Shown in pieces: positions 35,273 to 44,470 of a stretch of 64,000 bases of DNA. The stretch comes from Litchfieldia salsa (GTDB lineage Bacteria; Bacillota; Bacilli; Bacillales; Bacillaceae_L). The notes below the pieces were generated by a model. It made no database searches. It was not told the DNA's origin and was given only the letters and a program-made list of their open reading frames with translations. A program made the translations under genes and the position numbers. The stretch lies in NCBI RefSeq assembly GCF_900104555.1, contig NZ_FNJU01000001.1, forward strand, positions 496,001 to 560,000, in the 5' to 3' direction. Each line of letters opens with the position of its first letter. The first letter of the stretch is position 1.

Positions 35273-36715
35273 TTATTTAAATTTAATAATAAATGTTGAT
35301 CCAGATGGACTAGTATTGATATCAATCGTTGCATTATGATTTTTTGCAATTCTATAACAAACAGATAAACCTAAACCATTACCTCCTGATTTAGTTGTTA
35401 AAAAAGGTTGTCCTATATTTTCAAGTATAGCAGCTGGAATACCTATACCTTCATCGGAAATTTCCATTATAACTTCATTTTCACAAGAAGAAAGTGTAGT
35501 CTTTATTGTTAAATGTCCGCACTGATTCATAGCCTCTATCCCATTACGACAAATATTTAATATAAGTTGTTTCATTTCCTTTTTATTTAATTCAATATCT
35601 GGAATAACACCTAACTCTAAAATTGCGGTTTTATTCTCTTTAATTGCGTATGATTCTATTAAAGGAAACATCTCTTCAATGATTCTATTTAGATTTTTTT
35701 GCTCGAAATGATAACTATCTGCTGATTTAGCTAATGTTAAATATTCAGTTATAATATCATTAGCTCTGTCTAATTCTTCAATCATTACTTGATTATAAAT
35801 CATTTCTTTTTCAGGTAAATCCACAGATTTAAGCTGTAAAAAGCCTCTTATTGTTGTTAAAGGGTTTCTAATCTCGTGTGCAATTGTAGCTGCCATTTCT
35901 CCTATGGATGACAGTTTATCAAGTTTAGAGATTTCCTCTTCATATTTTTTCTGACTTTTTAATTTCTCAGCCATTTTATCTAATTCAGGTAATAATATAT
36001 TTGATTGATGATTGCTATCGCTAATAATAGCATCAGTAACTTCCTTAATTTGTTTCTCTATATTATTAAATACTACTTTAATAAAAATTATTAACAACAA
36101 TAAAAGAAATAACCCAAACAGTAATAGATTTATCAGGTATTTAGTAACGTTTTCGTATAGATCATCCATCTTTATATTTGTCCATGTATGACCAATAATC
36201 CGTCCGTCTTTTTCAATTGGATAAGTAATAGCAAAAATAGACTTTCCATACCAGGCGATAGAATCTCCGGAGTAAACATACTCATGCTTTCCAGTTTTAT
36301 AAGATTTGAAGTAAGGAAAAGTTCTAGGTACTCTTTTTAAAAAATCTTCTTTAAATTCAGGAGCAATAGCGATAACACTATCAAGGTCGATAGAGTAATA
36401 TCCCATTCCTAAATGAGGGTAGAGTCTGGAGTAATTTTCTAGAAGGGGCTGAATTTCTTCATTTAATATACGAACCTTTTCTTGATTGGATTGATTATGA
36501 GCATTTTCTTTAGTTAAGATATCATCAAAAGCAAAATTTAAATTCATCTCTAGTAGTTTTGCCACATTATAAATTTCCTTTGCTCTTGATTCTTTTTCTT
36601 TTTCTAAATAATTATTTGTAATAAAGAGGGCTAACGTTATAACAAAAGCTATCACTAACAAGACCGTTATAAAATACGCACGATTAATAATAGAGACTTT
36701 AAAAAAACGATTCAT
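35273..36715 (-). CDS. Membrane sensor histidine kinase (KinB-like, orphan)
   Basis: This 480-residue kinase has TM1 at about residues 16-33, an extracellular domain (34-190, single-Cache-like with YYSIDLDSVIAIAPEF and IFAITYPIEKDGRIIGHTW) and TM2 at 192-214. A HisKA domain follows with phospho-acceptor H280 in EMAATIAHEIRNPLTTIRGF, then a HATPase_c domain with NICRNGIEAM and DEGIGIP. The H-box form is that of Bacillus sporulation kinases such as KinB. No response regulator is adjacent, which fits a kinase feeding the Spo0F phosphorelay (inference). The ribosome site is weak, TTGAG. Confidence 0.85.
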   Translation of the reverse strand: MNRFFKVSIINRAYFITVLLVIAFVITLALFITNNYLEKEKESRAKEIYNVAKLLEMNLNFAFDDILTKENAHNQSNQEKVRILNEEIQPLLENYSRLYPHLGMGYYSIDLDSVIAIAPEFKEDFLKRVPRTFPYFKSYKTGKHEYVYSGDSIAWYGKSIFAITYPIEKDGRIIGHTWTNIKMDDLYENVTKYLINLLLFGLFLLLLLIIFIKVVFNNIEKQIKEVTDAIISDSNHQSNILLPELDKMAEKLKSQKKYEEEISKLDKLSSIGEMAATIAHEIRNPLTTIRGFLQLKSVDLPEKEMIYNQVMIEELDRANDIITEYLTLAKSADSYHFEQKNLNRIIEEMFPLIESYAIKENKTAILELGVIPDIELNKKEMKQLILNICRNGIEAMNQCGHLTIKTTLSSCENEVIMEISDEGIGIPAAILENIGQPFLTTKSGGNGLGLSVCYRIAKNHNATIDINTSPSGSTFIIKFK

Positions 36716-36883
36716 TAACTCAACACCAATCTATCTATAATAATTGTTACACTCTATTACATATTTTAACATACATAGATACTGAGCCTATTAAAACAAC
36801 TAAAAGTTCCGCAATTCTCCACTTTCCTGTAAGCCACCAATCAAAAAACGCATATAGAGACAAGAGGACTGTTCCAAGGAAAA

Positions 36884-36911
36884 ATTAGACTGTCTACAAC
36901 GACAGCCTAAT
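36884..36911 (-). terminator. Intrinsic terminator of the pullulanase gene
   Basis: On the minus strand TTAGGCTGTC pairs with GACAGTCTAA, followed by TTTTTCC. It lies just beyond the pullulanase stop codon. Confidence 0.7.
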
Positions 36912-36932
36912 GAGTTTCAGACGTGAACCTTT

Positions 36933-39900
36933 TTACTTTTCTACTGAAAATTTTCTAGCTCTTACAAATGCATATAAACCAAATCCAAGAACTAGTGTCA
37001 GCGCACCGATTAACAGTAGAGAGTGGTTATTTGTTGCTGTATCAGGAAGATTATTTCCAGTTTCTTTTTCTTCTTTATCAGTTGCTGGTTCTTCCTTATC
37101 AGTCGGATCTGTGACTACCTCTGGATTTTCTGAATCAACCGGATCAGTTGGTTGCACAGGGTCCTTTGAATCCACTGGGTCTACTGGATCTACCGGGTCT
37201 ACCGGATCAACTGGGTCAACCGGGTCTGTTGTTTCATCTTTCACTTCATTTTTTATAACAATCGTTGTTAACGGATCTAATGTTAGTGTAGTTTCCGTTA
37301 AATTGAAACCAGAAATCTCCGAAACTTCTACCACTCCTGCCTCATCACTATCTACTAATACTTTATAAGCAGTTAAATCCTCTGATAGTGTAAGTGTTCG
37401 TTCTTGATTATCAGCGTTTATGAATACATAGTAGCTTCCCGTTCCATCTGTTGATTCATTTTTATAACCAATTACTAAATCTTGCTCTTTCATTTCAGGA
37501 GATTCAATTAATGTAACATTAGAGTTTACTAAGTCCATTTCACCAAGCCTAAATGCGTTTGAAGACCTTCTAAGTTCAATAAGACCAGTTGTATATTCTC
37601 TTGTTACATTATTAACTGAGAAAGACTCTGAATTTGTTGCTTTTTCCCAATCAAACATATTAATTGCATCTGAAGAATCATATGAATCGTGAACAAAGTA
37701 GCCAAATATATTTCCACTTTCATCTTCTAATGCATGGTACTTTTGTTCTGGCACTCCATCTGCCTTCCATTGTTTTGTACGCCCAAGCTCTTGCCCTGCA
37801 TGAATAAATGCAGTTCCTTGAGAGGTTAAAATCATCGCGTTTCCGATTCGGATTCGCTTATGGATTTCTAAGTCATTTTCAGCTATCGATGGATCTTTTT
37901 TAATCGATTGTGCAATAACATCATATAATGGTAGATTATCATGGGCTGCAATATATTGAACCATATCACCTGGATCATCTGCAGGTGTATTTGTTGGTTG
38001 ACCTTTAATATTATTAAAGATTAAATTAATATCTCTTGCCCCACCGGTAAGGAATCGTGGCTCACCTTCTGAACCAAAACCAGATTTTAATTCATTTCTG
38101 ATTTCATCAGAGAATACACCAACACTATCCGTTTGGTCCATCCAATCTTGGTCTGCACCCATTCCTTGAAGTGATGGATCAGCTAAGTGACCGCCAAATG
38201 TTCTCCAGCCTTCTCCAATAAATAATGCATCGGGATTGATTTCAGCTGCAGCATCATATGCTTTTTGAACAGAGTCATACGTCGCATCACCCATCATATC
38301 CCATCTCATACCATCAATCTTGAACTCTTCAAACCAATATTTCACTGAATCTACCATAAGCTTTTCTGCCATCTGATGATTCGTAGCTAAGTTATTTCCA
38401 AAACCACCGATAAAATTACCATTTGCATCCTGGAACGCATAATAGTTAGGTACAATATCATTTAAAAAGCTAGCTTTTGCCATATGAGTATATACATTAT
38501 CAAGGACTACACCCATACCTGCATCATGAATCGCGTCAATTAGTTCTTTTAACTCTTGAATTCTTAGCTCTGGATCTTCTGGGTTCTCAGAGTACGCACC
38601 ATCTGGAGTGAAATAATTGTGTGGATCATATCCCCAGTTATATTCATTTCCGCCAGCTGAATAATCTAATTCCCTTTGCCCCATGTTCGTTTCGTCTCCA
38701 AAATACCAAGCCATAACTGGTAATAACTGAACATGTGTCACTCCTAGAGACTTAATGTAGTCTAACTTATCAATAAATGCAGAATACGTTCCCCATCTAC
38801 CATTTAAATCAGCTTCAATTGATGGATCTGATGTAAAATCTCGAACATGAACTTCCCAAATAATCGCATCTTCTCTTTTTTCATAGCCTTCAATATTTCC
38901 TCCATTAAAGCCAGAAGGATTTGTTTTACTTAAATCAACAATTGCTGCTTTCCCGACTGTATCCCCATCCGGACCAGCTTCACCCTTCGTATTCACAGTA
39001 AAAGCAGCCATAGATTTTGCATATGGATCTAATACTTGCTTTGTTACCCCATCATTTGTTACATCATATTGATAGTAATAACCTCTTAAGTCTGACACAC
39101 CTAACTCAGCAGGTGTCACATCCTTAGACCATACTCCATCTTCACCTAGCTCAAGCTGAATGCTACCAATTTGGTTAGAAGCATTGTCTTTATCAAAAAA
39201 GTTTGCTGTTACATCACTAGCTGTTGGAGCCCATAACCTTAATGTGACATTTCCATTGTTATATGTTGCACCTAGGTCATTGCCATCATAAGAGTACATT
39301 TCATCCAATAATCTCCAACCTGCTTTTGCAGAAACAGTTCTTCCCTGGAATGTCACATTAAATGGGCCATTCCCCAAGTTGATTGGTGCATGAACAACAA
39401 CTGATGTATCACTAGCAATTTCAACAGATTCAATTGTTACGGAGTTATTGTCTTTATCTGTAATACTTAGTGATTGTTGTAAATCATCAGCCGTTAATCC
39501 TTTTGTACTTGTAAAAGCTAGCAAGAATTTGCTATCAGATAAAACTTCACCTGATACAATCCCAGTTGGTGTTTCCCAATATGGCGAAATATAAACGTTA
39601 TCATCACCTTTTTTAATCCATAAACGATTATAGTCTTGAAGAAGTGAGAATCCTTTGTCTCCACCTTCTTTTTCACCAGTTTCTCGGTTTACAACTAAGA
39701 AACCAATCTTTTGCGCATTTTCTTTCAACTCAACATCTACATATGCACCATAACGGTCAGTTTGTTCAGCCGTGAAAGGAAGAGCTGATGTTGGCCAGCT
39801 TTCGAATGTAGCTGTTACATCTTCCCACATCCAAAGGCCGAGATTTTCAAAATTATGATCGTCTCTTACATAATGAATTCTTACAGTATTTTCAGCAAGT

Positions 39901-40358
39901 TCTACTGGTTCATATGTAAAAACTTCATCTGTTCCTTCTTTAATCCAAATTTCATTCATTTCAGGGGAGTTTATTGTAAATCCTTTATCTCCACCCTCTT
40001 TTTCACCAGTTGTTCTGTTTACAACTAAAAATCCTACATTCTGTGCACCTTCGATAAGTTCAACATCGACATATGCCCCATAGCTGTCTGTCTGTTCAGC
40101 TGTAAAAGGAGTTGCTCCTACCGGCCAGTTGGCTGATGGTGTTGCAATATCATTCCATAACCAAAGTCCTAAATTTTCATAGCTATGATCTAATCTTTGA
40201 TAATGAATTCTTAATGTGTTTTCTGGAATTTCTGTTACAGCTTGATTCGTTAAAGTCTCTGCATTTGCATCATATGGTAGTTGAAAGCTTCCAATCGGAA
40301 GCAATAAGGCAAAAACTACCATGAGGATTAGTGCTTTCTTTAATTTGTTCTTTTTCAT
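36933..40358 (-). CDS. pulA: Cell-wall-anchored type I pullulanase (two CBM41, GH13)
   Basis: This 1141-residue secreted enzyme debranches alpha-1,6 bonds in pullulan and amylopectin. It has a signal peptide (1-33), then two starch-binding CBM41 modules (about 45-150 and 155-255) that are near copies (ENLGLWLWND / ENLGLWMWED, EGGDKGF twice). An N-terminal domain with CBM48-like part follows (260-450), then GH13 with YNWGYDP (573-579), catalytic D687 in GMRWDMMG and E716 in FIGEGW, and AAHDNLPLYD. A Pro-Val-Asp repeat linker leads to a sortase-type signal LPDTA, a hydrophobic helix and a basic tail. LPDTA rather than LPxTG suggests a class-specific sortase. The gene is monocistronic. Confidence 0.94.
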   Translation of the reverse strand: MKKNKLKKALILMVVFALLLPIGSFQLPYDANAETLTNQAVTEIPENTLRIHYQRLDHSYENLGLWLWNDIATPSANWPVGATPFTAEQTDSYGAYVDVELIEGAQNVGFLVVNRTTGEKEGGDKGFTINSPEMNEIWIKEGTDEVFTYEPVELAENTVRIHYVRDDHNFENLGLWMWEDVTATFESWPTSALPFTAEQTDRYGAYVDVELKENAQKIGFLVVNRETGEKEGGDKGFSLLQDYNRLWIKKGDDNVYISPYWETPTGIVSGEVLSDSKFLLAFTSTKGLTADDLQQSLSITDKDNNSVTIESVEIASDTSVVVHAPINLGNGPFNVTFQGRTVSAKAGWRLLDEMYSYDGNDLGATYNNGNVTLRLWAPTASDVTANFFDKDNASNQIGSIQLELGEDGVWSKDVTPAELGVSDLRGYYYQYDVTNDGVTKQVLDPYAKSMAAFTVNTKGEAGPDGDTVGKAAIVDLSKTNPSGFNGGNIEGYEKREDAIIWEVHVRDFTSDPSIEADLNGRWGTYSAFIDKLDYIKSLGVTHVQLLPVMAWYFGDETNMGQRELDYSAGGNEYNWGYDPHNYFTPDGAYSENPEDPELRIQELKELIDAIHDAGMGVVLDNVYTHMAKASFLNDIVPNYYAFQDANGNFIGGFGNNLATNHQMAEKLMVDSVKYWFEEFKIDGMRWDMMGDATYDSVQKAYDAAAEINPDALFIGEGWRTFGGHLADPSLQGMGADQDWMDQTDSVGVFSDEIRNELKSGFGSEGEPRFLTGGARDINLIFNNIKGQPTNTPADDPGDMVQYIAAHDNLPLYDVIAQSIKKDPSIAENDLEIHKRIRIGNAMILTSQGTAFIHAGQELGRTKQWKADGVPEQKYHALEDESGNIFGYFVHDSYDSSDAINMFDWEKATNSESFSVNNVTREYTTGLIELRRSSNAFRLGEMDLVNSNVTLIESPEMKEQDLVIGYKNESTDGTGSYYVFINADNQERTLTLSEDLTAYKVLVDSDEAGVVEVSEISGFNLTETTLTLDPLTTIVIKNEVKDETTDPVDPVDPVDPVDPVDPVDSKDPVQPTDPVDSENPEVVTDPTDKEEPATDKEEKETGNNLPDTATNNHSLLLIGALTLVLGFGLYAFVRARKFSVEK

Positions 40359-40432
40359 AAACCCACCCTTTAACTAAGTATTCCGTAACACATTTTCACT
40401 TTAAAGAATAGATAGATTAATAGATACATTTG

Positions 40433-40660
40433 AAAAACGTTTTATCCTATCATAGAATTCTACAGAAAAACGATGTGTTAAAAATTATGTATGTGACTTC
40501 TTCCATTTTAATAAAACGCTTTCTCACTAAAAATAAGTATATATATACTAACCATAAACAATCCCTTCGTAAAGTGTGCAAACGGTTTCATCAATATTAT
40601 AAGTTTCCAATGTTTTACTTGTCAACCATATTATGAAAGCGATTGCGCAATAATATCATA
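40433..40660 (-). promoter_or_regulatory. LacI/CcpA-type operator-like sites upstream of pulA
   Basis: TGCAAACGGTTTCA at 40577-40590 matches the cre consensus TGWNANCGNTNWCA except at one position. AAAACGTTTT near 40437 and GAAAGCGATTGC near 40635 are further CG-centred LacI-family-like sequences. They suggest carbon catabolite control or a maltose-type repressor; the bound protein is inferred. Confidence 0.45.
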
Positions 40661-40788
40661 AGGTGAATGGATCAGACAATCAATGTAGCATTGTTTATCA
40701 CAGTCTCTTGGTACTCACCCAAAATTAACTGAGTTTGTTACATAGGCTTTGGACTCTCTGCCTTTTTTACAAAACAAAAAACACCCAT

Positions 40789-40820
40789 CACCGTTAATTT
40801 ATCAACAGTGATGGGTGTTA
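40789..40820 (-). terminator. Intrinsic terminator of the second chemoreceptor gene
   Basis: AACACCCATCAC pairs with GTGATGGGTGTT, with TTTTTTGTTTTG following on the minus strand. Confidence 0.8.
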
Positions 40821-40891
40821 CTAACTATTTCTTTGGGCAAAATTCTCTGGACTAGTTACTTAAAAGTCATAGCACTGCGGTTTCATTTCTC

Positions 40892-42619
40892 TTAAACTTT
40901 AAAGTTACTAATTAATAATTGTAATGTTTCTGCATTCTTAGCAAGAACTTGTGCTGATGAAGCGATTTCTTCCATTGATGCTAATTGCTCTTCCGTAGCT
41001 GAAGAGATCGACTCCGAACTTGCTGCCGTTTCATCCGCTATTTCTTTTACACCATTAATCGATTGTGTCACTTGTCCCATACCTGAAGCTAATGAATTGA
41101 CTAAGTTCGCTACTTCATCAATTTGCGTAACCACTTCAGTAATAGAGCCCTCTATATTATTAAAGATCGTTCCAGCATCTTGTACAACGACTAATCCTTC
41201 ATTTACTTCCGAAGATGCAGAGGTTACAGTGTTCATCGTTTGTTGTGTATCTACCTGAATGACTTTGATTAGTTTAGAAATTTGGTCTGCTGATTGCGCT
41301 GATTGCTCCGCTAATTTCCTTACCTCACCCGCTACAACCGCAAATCCTTTTCCTTGTTCTCCTGCACGAGCAGCTTCAATTGCCGCATTTAATGCCAAGA
41401 GATTTGTTTGGTCTGCGATCCCAGTAATGACACTAGTAATGTTCCCAATTTCGTCTGTGCGTTCTTTTAATCCTTTAAATGCTTCTACTAATGATGTAAC
41501 TGTTTGATTAATAGATTTCATTTGAGTGCTAACCTTGTTAATCGATTCTTTTCCTTCTTTAGAAAGGTGGGAAGTCTCTTGAGCATTCGTTAACACATGA
41601 TCTGTACTCTTAGAAATTCTTTCAGTAGATGTTGACATGTCAACAATAACTAAGTTACTATTATCCACACTTTGCAATTGGTTTTTCGAACCATCTGAGA
41701 GCTCTTGTATCGTAGAAGAAATATGCTCACTAGCTCTTGTGCTTTCTTCTGCACTTGCACTTAATTCTTGAGAAGAAGCCGCTAATTGCTCAGATGTTTC
41801 ACTCATCGTTTTGATGATCGATCTAACTCCACCAATCATACTATTAAATGAGCTAGTCAGTTTTCCAACTTCATCCTTTGATTTGTACGTTCCTTCTACT
41901 GTGAAATCTCCATTTTCTACTTCGGATAGAAATCCTTGTAATTGTCTAATTGGTTGAACAATCGATCTAGCAACGACAATGCCAACCAATAAGGAAACTA
42001 GCAAAGAAAGAATCATGATTGTTGTTAGAAAAACGCTCGTTTTCTTCGCAATAGTTTTATCTGCTTTGTATATAAATTCCGCATTTTCCGCATTTAATGC
42101 TTGGATGTCGGTTAACGCATTATTCACTTCATCTCTTAATGGCTTTACCTCTTCTAGATAGCTAGTAAAGGCTTCTCCATTTTTGTTCTCAAAGGAAAGA
42201 CCAATCATTTTTTTAGCAACTTCACCTATTTTGGAGTTCTTTTGTTTATACATTTCATATTTTTCTTGGATATTAGGATGTAGTCTTAAACGATCTATTT
42301 CTCCCTGAAGCTTATCCACTTCCTCAGCAGTAGCGATAAGTTTCCCGAGGACCTCTTCCTTTTGAGCACTCTCACTCAATAGTATTTCTAAGCTATAAAT
42401 ATCTAATTTCGCATCAAGACTTCTCAATTCACCGAATAACTGATTAGGAATTAATTGTTCTTCATAAATAATCTCTTCACCTTTTGCTATTTTATTAACG
42501 GATGTTATTCCTTCCATCCCAACTAATCCTAGTCCTAATGCGGAAATGACTAATATGATTACTATTTTCTTGAAGACGCTTAAATTTTTAAAGAATGTAA
42601 ATTTTGACCCTATTTTCAT
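40892..42619 (-). CDS. Methyl-accepting chemotaxis protein
   Basis: This is a 575-residue receptor. TM1 is at about residues 16-36 ([19 protein letters not shown]), followed by a helical four-helix-bundle ligand domain, TM2 near 192-212 ([20 protein letters not shown]), HAMP ([20 protein letters not shown]) and a signalling domain with [31 protein letters not shown] precedes ATG 42619. A near-perfect sigma-D promoter lies just upstream. It is monocistronic. The ligand is unknown. Confidence 0.93.
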   Translation of the reverse strand: MKIGSKFTFFKNLSVFKKIVIILVISALGLGLVGMEGITSVNKIAKGEEIIYEEQLIPNQLFGELRSLDAKLDIYSLEILLSESAQKEEVLGKLIATAEEVDKLQGEIDRLRLHPNIQEKYEMYKQKNSKIGEVAKKMIGLSFENKNGEAFTSYLEEVKPLRDEVNNALTDIQALNAENAEFIYKADKTIAKKTSVFLTTIMILSLLVSLLVGIVVARSIVQPIRQLQGFLSEVENGDFTVEGTYKSKDEVGKLTSSFNSMIGGVRSIIKTMSETSEQLAASSQELSASAEESTRASEHISSTIQELSDGSKNQLQSVDNSNLVIVDMSTSTERISKSTDHVLTNAQETSHLSKEGKESINKVSTQMKSINQTVTSLVEAFKGLKERTDEIGNITSVITGIADQTNLLALNAAIEAARAGEQGKGFAVVAGEVRKLAEQSAQSADQISKLIKVIQVDTQQTMNTVTSASSEVNEGLVVVQDAGTIFNNIEGSITEVVTQIDEVANLVNSLASGMGQVTQSINGVKEIADETAASSESISSATEEQLASMEEIASSAQVLAKNAETLQLLISNFKV

Positions 42620-42654
42620 GATAGATCCTCCTTTTTTTCGACTCTATATCTTAT

Positions 42655-42681
42655 TTATCGACATAAACCGACAAACTTTTA
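42655..42681 (-). promoter_or_regulatory. Sigma-D promoter for the second chemoreceptor
   Basis: On the minus strand TAAA (42681-42678), 15 bp, then GTCGATAA (42662-42655). This is one base away from the sigma-D consensus TAAA-N15-GCCGATAA. Confidence 0.75.
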
Positions 42682-42705
42682 ATCTATTTTTTAGTAAATT
42701 CAAAA

Positions 42706-42756
42706 AAACTCTCAGCCATCTATGCAGAAAAAAGTACGCATAGAGATTGAGAGTTT
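42706..42756 (-). terminator. Intrinsic terminator just upstream of the chemoreceptor promoter
   Basis: AAACTCTCA pairs with TGAGAGTTT and ATCTATGC with GCATAGAG, followed on the minus strand by TTTTTTTG. It insulates the motility promoter from minus-strand transcription upstream. Confidence 0.75.
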
Positions 42757-43060
42757 AAACAAAGTGTCGTCCTATATAATCAATCGTATTCTTTCTCAAA
42801 CTAATAAACTTCTACATCTTACATAGAATCTTTGGACGTATGCCTATTTTTCTAGCACAGAAAGAACGACAGCTTGCTTTTATGACAAATCATGATCATC
42901 TAATATTCCTTTTCACAATAATAAAAAGGGATTTTTTTAGAATTATTAAAAATGGGTGTAAAGCAGCTTTGAAGTTCTATTGTAAAGGGGTGTAGATAAA
43001 ATCCTTAGTTATTTAAGTTGGATGACACCATCCTCATCTAACAAACATAGAGTATATTAA
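42757..43060. other. Gene-free stretch
   Basis: AT-rich DNA between a terminator and a hypothetical gene. I see no supportable gene, repeat or RNA in it. Confidence 0.45.
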
Positions 43061-43456
43061 TCATTCTAAGATATCCGTTGGAATGTCCTTATAGCATTGA
43101 AAATACCTTAGATGGTCATGAGTAATAAGAGGTAAATTTTTAAAGCGTTGATTAACTAAGCGTTCATTTTTATCCATAGAACTGTATAGTCGTTGGTAGG
43201 ACTTTTGTTGATAAATCTCGTCCATCAAGCATTGGTAATTACTTAAAATAGTGTCATATTCTTTTAAACACATAAAATAGGTCGCTCTTGCTTCCTTCAT
43301 CTCAGTTAGTAATGGATTTAATTTGTTATGTTCTAATTGTGGTAATACATGATGATCCCAGTCCTTTGATCGTTCTTCACTAGTAGACCTTTTTTCTTTA
43401 TGCCTTTTTTCCTCTCTATATTGTTCAAAACATTCCCATTTAATCAAATCTCCCAT
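43061..43456 (-). CDS. Hypothetical charged protein of unknown function
   Basis: This 131-residue protein starts at ATG 43456, nine bases after AAAGGAG; ATG 43465 is too close to that site. It is soluble, rich in Lys, Glu and Tyr, and mostly helical (SEERSKDWDHHVLPQLEHNK, then NPLLTEMKEARATYFMCLKE). No known motif is recognised. It lies next to the yjcZ cluster, so a sporulation role is possible but unsupported. Confidence 0.6.
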   Translation of the reverse strand: MGDLIKWECFEQYREEKRHKEKRSTSEERSKDWDHHVLPQLEHNKLNPLLTEMKEARATYFMCLKEYDTILSNYQCLMDEIYQQKSYQRLYSSMDKNERLVNQRFKNLPLITHDHLRYFQCYKDIPTDILE

Positions 43457-43565
43457 AAAAACCATCTCCTTTCTTTTAGAAGTATGTTGCGATTGGATAA
43501 GCGTAACGGTGATTGTCCTTTAATTGGACACAAATGGACAAATATCTTATCTATCTCTCCACACA

Positions 43566-43596
43566 AAAAGGGCTACATCTAAGATGTAGCCCTTTT
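43566..43596 (-). terminator. Intrinsic terminator of the minus-strand yjcZ cluster
   Basis: AAAAGGGCTACATCT pairs with AGATGTAGCCCTTTT ten bases beyond the last yjcZ-like stop codon. Confidence 0.8.
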
Positions 43597-43606
43597 AACA
43601 AATTAA

Positions 43607-43726
43607 TTAGTAACCACCACCATAACCACTACCACCAATTGGATAGTTGTTACCTACGATGATTAATAGGATGAATAAAACAACTAAAAGTGTAAAGCTG
43701 TTTGACATTCCGCCTCCGTAACTCAT
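43607..43726 (-). CDS. YjcZ family sporulation protein (copy 1)
   Basis: This 39-residue protein is below usual gene-calling size. It begins MSYGGGMSNS, then the single hydrophobic helix [15 protein letters not shown], and ends in a Gly/Tyr tail GGSGYGGGY. This is the tiny transmembrane YjcZ/SscA-type family linked to spore coat assembly in Bacillus. GGAGGTG precedes the ATG. It is the last of five tandem minus-strand copies. Confidence 0.88.
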   Translation of the reverse strand: MSYGGGMSNSFTLLVVLFILLIIVGNNYPIGGSGYGGGY

Positions 43727-43762
43727 GATATCACCTCCTTATAGATTGTGATTAGGTTGCAT

Positions 43763-43876
43763 TTAATAACCTTGTGCAATTGGATAGTTAGATCCAACAA
43801 TAATTAACAGAATGAATAATACGACTAAAAGTGTAAAGCTGTTTGACATTCCGCCTCCGTGACCTCCGTAGCTCAT
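43763..43876 (-). CDS. YjcZ family sporulation protein (copy 2)
   Basis: This 37-residue protein has MSYGGHGGGMSNS, then the same helix [15 protein letters not shown] and the end SNYPIAQGY. It differs from copy 3 mainly by a three-residue insert (GHG). AAGGAGGTG precedes the ATG. It probably shares a transcript with its neighbours. Confidence 0.88.
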   Translation of the reverse strand: MSYGGHGGGMSNSFTLLVVLFILLIIVGSNYPIAQGY

Positions 43877-43923
43877 CAAATCACCTCCTTCAAAAATGAT
43901 AGATTTGTGATTAAAGATTACTT

Positions 43924-44028
43924 CTAATAACCTTGAGCAATTGGATAGTTAGATCCAACGATAATTAATAGAATGAATAATACGACTAAAAGTGTAAAAC
44001 TGTTTGACATTCCGCCACCGTAACTCAT
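43924..44028 (-). CDS. YjcZ family sporulation protein (copy 3)
   Basis: This 34-residue protein has MSYGGGMSNS, the helix [15 protein letters not shown] and SNYPIAQGY. It is nearly identical to copy 2 and differs at many silent positions, so it is a duplication of some age kept under selection. GGGAGGTG precedes the ATG. Confidence 0.88.
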   Translation of the reverse strand: MSYGGGMSNSFTLLVVLFILLIIVGSNYPIAQGY

Positions 44029-44072
44029 CAAATCACCTCCCTCAAAATAATAGATTGTGATAAAAGGTTACC

Positions 44073-44177
44073 TTAATAACCTTGTGCAATTGGATAGTTG
44101 GAACCAACAATAATTAGCAGAATGAATAGTACAACTAAAAGAGTGAAGCTATTTGAGCCGTTATTCCATGAACCCAT
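44073..44177 (-). CDS. YjcZ family sporulation protein (copy 4)
   Basis: This 34-residue protein has a different head, MGSWNNGSNS, before the shared helix [15 protein letters not shown] and SNYPIAQGY. AAAGGAGGTGG precedes the ATG. A CATANNNTA element of sigma-K type (44207-44215) lies about 35 bp upstream. Confidence 0.87.
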   Translation of the reverse strand: MGSWNNGSNSFTLLVVLFILLIIVGSNYPIAQGY

Positions 44178-44206
44178 TGATTCCACCTCCTTTATTAGCT
44201 TTGTTA

Positions 44207-44215
44207 TATCCTATG
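44207..44215 (-). promoter_or_regulatory. Sigma-K-like -10 element upstream of yjcZ copy 4
   Basis: CATAGGATA on the minus strand fits the sigma-K -10 CATANNNTA. The surrounding TGTCCTCTA...TTTTTCATAG context is repeated before copy 5, supporting a shared promoter. The -35 AC is not evident. Confidence 0.4.
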
Positions 44216-44274
44216 AAAAAACTTTCATAGAGGACAAGGCATCTGTCTTTGTTTTGCAAAAAAAGGCGCTTTTC

Positions 44275-44430
44275 TTAATCCCCTTGTTCTGCAATTGGGT
44301 AATTTGTGCCAACAATAATTAATAAGATGAACAACACAACTAAGAGAGTAAAACTGTTTGAGTTGTTACCATAGGGGTTACTAGTACCATAGCCAGTGCC
44401 ATAGCCACAATTGCCTGACCATAATCCCAT
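44275..44430 (-). CDS. YjcZ family sporulation protein (copy 5, longest)
   Basis: This 51-residue protein has an extended Gly/Tyr/Asn head (MGLWSGNCGYGTGYGTSNPY, then GNNSNS), the same helix [15 protein letters not shown] and the end TNYPIAEQGD. AAGGAGGTGAG precedes the ATG. It is probably the first of the minus-strand group, with its own promoter at 44462-44470. Confidence 0.85.
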   Translation of the reverse strand: MGLWSGNCGYGTGYGTSNPYGNNSNSFTLLVVLFILLIIVGTNYPIAEQGD

Positions 44431-44461
44431 ATTTTCTCACCTCCTTATTGAGTACTTACTA

Positions 44462-44470
44462 TACTCTATG
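44462..44470 (-). promoter_or_regulatory. Sigma-K-like -10 element upstream of yjcZ copy 5
   Basis: CATAGAGTA on the minus strand fits CATANNNTA, in the same sequence context as the element before copy 4. Confidence 0.4.

Noticed and set aside
36910-37368. Ser/Gly/Thr-rich plus-strand open reading frame (SVGSVTTSGFSESTGSVG)
   Set aside because: It is the antisense of the pullulanase Pro-Val-Asp stalk; no promoter or ribosome site.
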